6,531 bases of DNA from an uncultured Selenomonas sp. (lineage in GTDB: Bacteria > Bacillota > Negativicutes > Selenomonadales > Selenomonadaceae), in assembly GCA_937915915.1 (NCBI GenBank), contig CALGGN010000196.1:1-6531 (forward strand), read 5' to 3'. Position 1 is the first letter of the stretch, and each line of letters begins with the position of its first letter. The notes beneath the pieces were generated by a model. It was not told where the DNA came from, ran no database searches, and saw nothing but the letters and a program-made list of their open reading frames with translations. Position numbers and translations under genes: made by a program. Shown piece by piece: positions 6,185-6,531 of the stretch.

Positions 6185-6214
6185 ACAGTAAGAGGTAACG
6201 CCCCTCTTTGCTGT
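6185..6214 (+). terminator. Weak hairpin after the YgiT gene
   Basis: AAGAGG pairs with CCTCTT (6 bp), extended by ACAG with CTGT across a small internal bulge, about 20 bases after the YgiT stop. No T-run follows on the plus strand, so termination here is uncertain. It may only be a 3'-end stem. Confidence 0.35.
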
Positions 6215-6531
6215 CAAAAGCCTTGACCGAGACCCTCCTAAAGGACAGTCTGCCTGTAAAGGAAAGGCTATGGTGAATATTTGAAATAGCCAAATGATAG
6301 AGAATACGGAAATAACATCATACATCTCAGGAGCATTGTCCTCGAATTTCATTTCAAATTTTGCTAAATTAAATTCTTCCATGAGTTCCAATGCCAACTG
6401 TCGATATTATTAAATTAACATTTTTTCAAAGGGCTTCTAATCATACGACTTAAACCACCCACAAAACTGATTTTCGCTTTAAGGAAACGCTGATTAAATG
6501 AGCTTTTGTCATTGTCGAAGGATTTTTCTGT
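6215..6531. other. AT-rich tail with no recognised gene
   Basis: I find no complete gene here. On the minus strand a 38-codon open frame runs from the window edge to a TAA at 6415-6417 (it contains FNQRFLKAKISFVGGLSRM and ends SPLKKC). This could be the C-terminus of a gene lying to the right, but that length is also expected by chance. Overlapping it, AAGGAAACGCTGATTAAATG (6480-6499) looks like the kind of sequence found at IS-element ends, which I could not confirm. A minus-strand stretch coding MEEFNLAKFEMKFEDNAPEM (from 6382 leftward) starts without a ribosome binding site and runs on into the antisense of the YgiT gene. Confidence 0.3.

Noticed and set aside
6119..6397. A 92-codon minus-strand open frame after the YgiT gene
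   Set aside because: It starts from TTG without a Shine-Dalgarno and its 3' end runs antisense through the YgiT gene. No family is recognisable, although the first 30 residues look more protein-like than the rest.

Overview
The window looks like a chromosomal segment of a low-to-mid GC Firmicute. A Negativicutes (Selenomonas-like) host is my best guess. The basis is a two-subunit bacterial glycyl-tRNA synthetase (separate glyQ and glyS) under a T-box leader, together with the general look of the protein sequences. The genus is an inference from recall, not from a search.

Layout, left to right. (1) Positions 33-239, minus strand: the start of a short PAS-like sensory protein with a good promoter and ribosome binding site. 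Its frame closes early, and a neighbouring frame seems to continue the protein past the window edge, so it may be frameshifted. (2) 489-1565, minus: an exported P1-family (DmpA/peptidase S58-type) aminopeptidase. (3) 1654-1728: a perfect 12-bp inverted-repeat hairpin next to the rho-independent terminator of the glycyl-tRNA synthetase operon. (4) 1761-4696, minus: glyS and glyQ, overlapping by 4 bases (ATGA). (5) 4697-4990: their control region, with a consensus-like promoter (TTGACA, 17 bp, TAGAAT), a glycine T-box leader and its regulatory terminator. (6) 5074-6163: a small, visibly more AT-rich accessory island. It holds an XRE-family repressor on the minus strand with its own terminator. 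Divergent from it on the plus strand is a two-gene unit: a DUF4258 protein broken by one extra base, then a short YgiT/MqsA-type zinc-finger protein. This is the arrangement of a putative type II toxin-antitoxin module. (7) 6164-6531: AT-rich DNA with no recognised gene, one weak hairpin and a possible mobile-element end or gene fragment at the right edge.

How the parts work together: uncharged tRNA-Gly is expected to bind the T-box leader and allow read-through into glyQ-glyS, so the alpha2beta2 synthetase is made when glycyl-tRNA runs short. Terminators isolate this operon on both sides, from the XRE gene upstream and the peptidase downstream. In the accessory island, the XRE protein is the natural candidate to control the divergent DUF4258-YgiT operon, because the YgiT protein here lacks the DNA-binding domain found in full-length MqsA. 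I found no wholly new system. The most interesting locus is this three-gene island with its frameshifted putative toxin.
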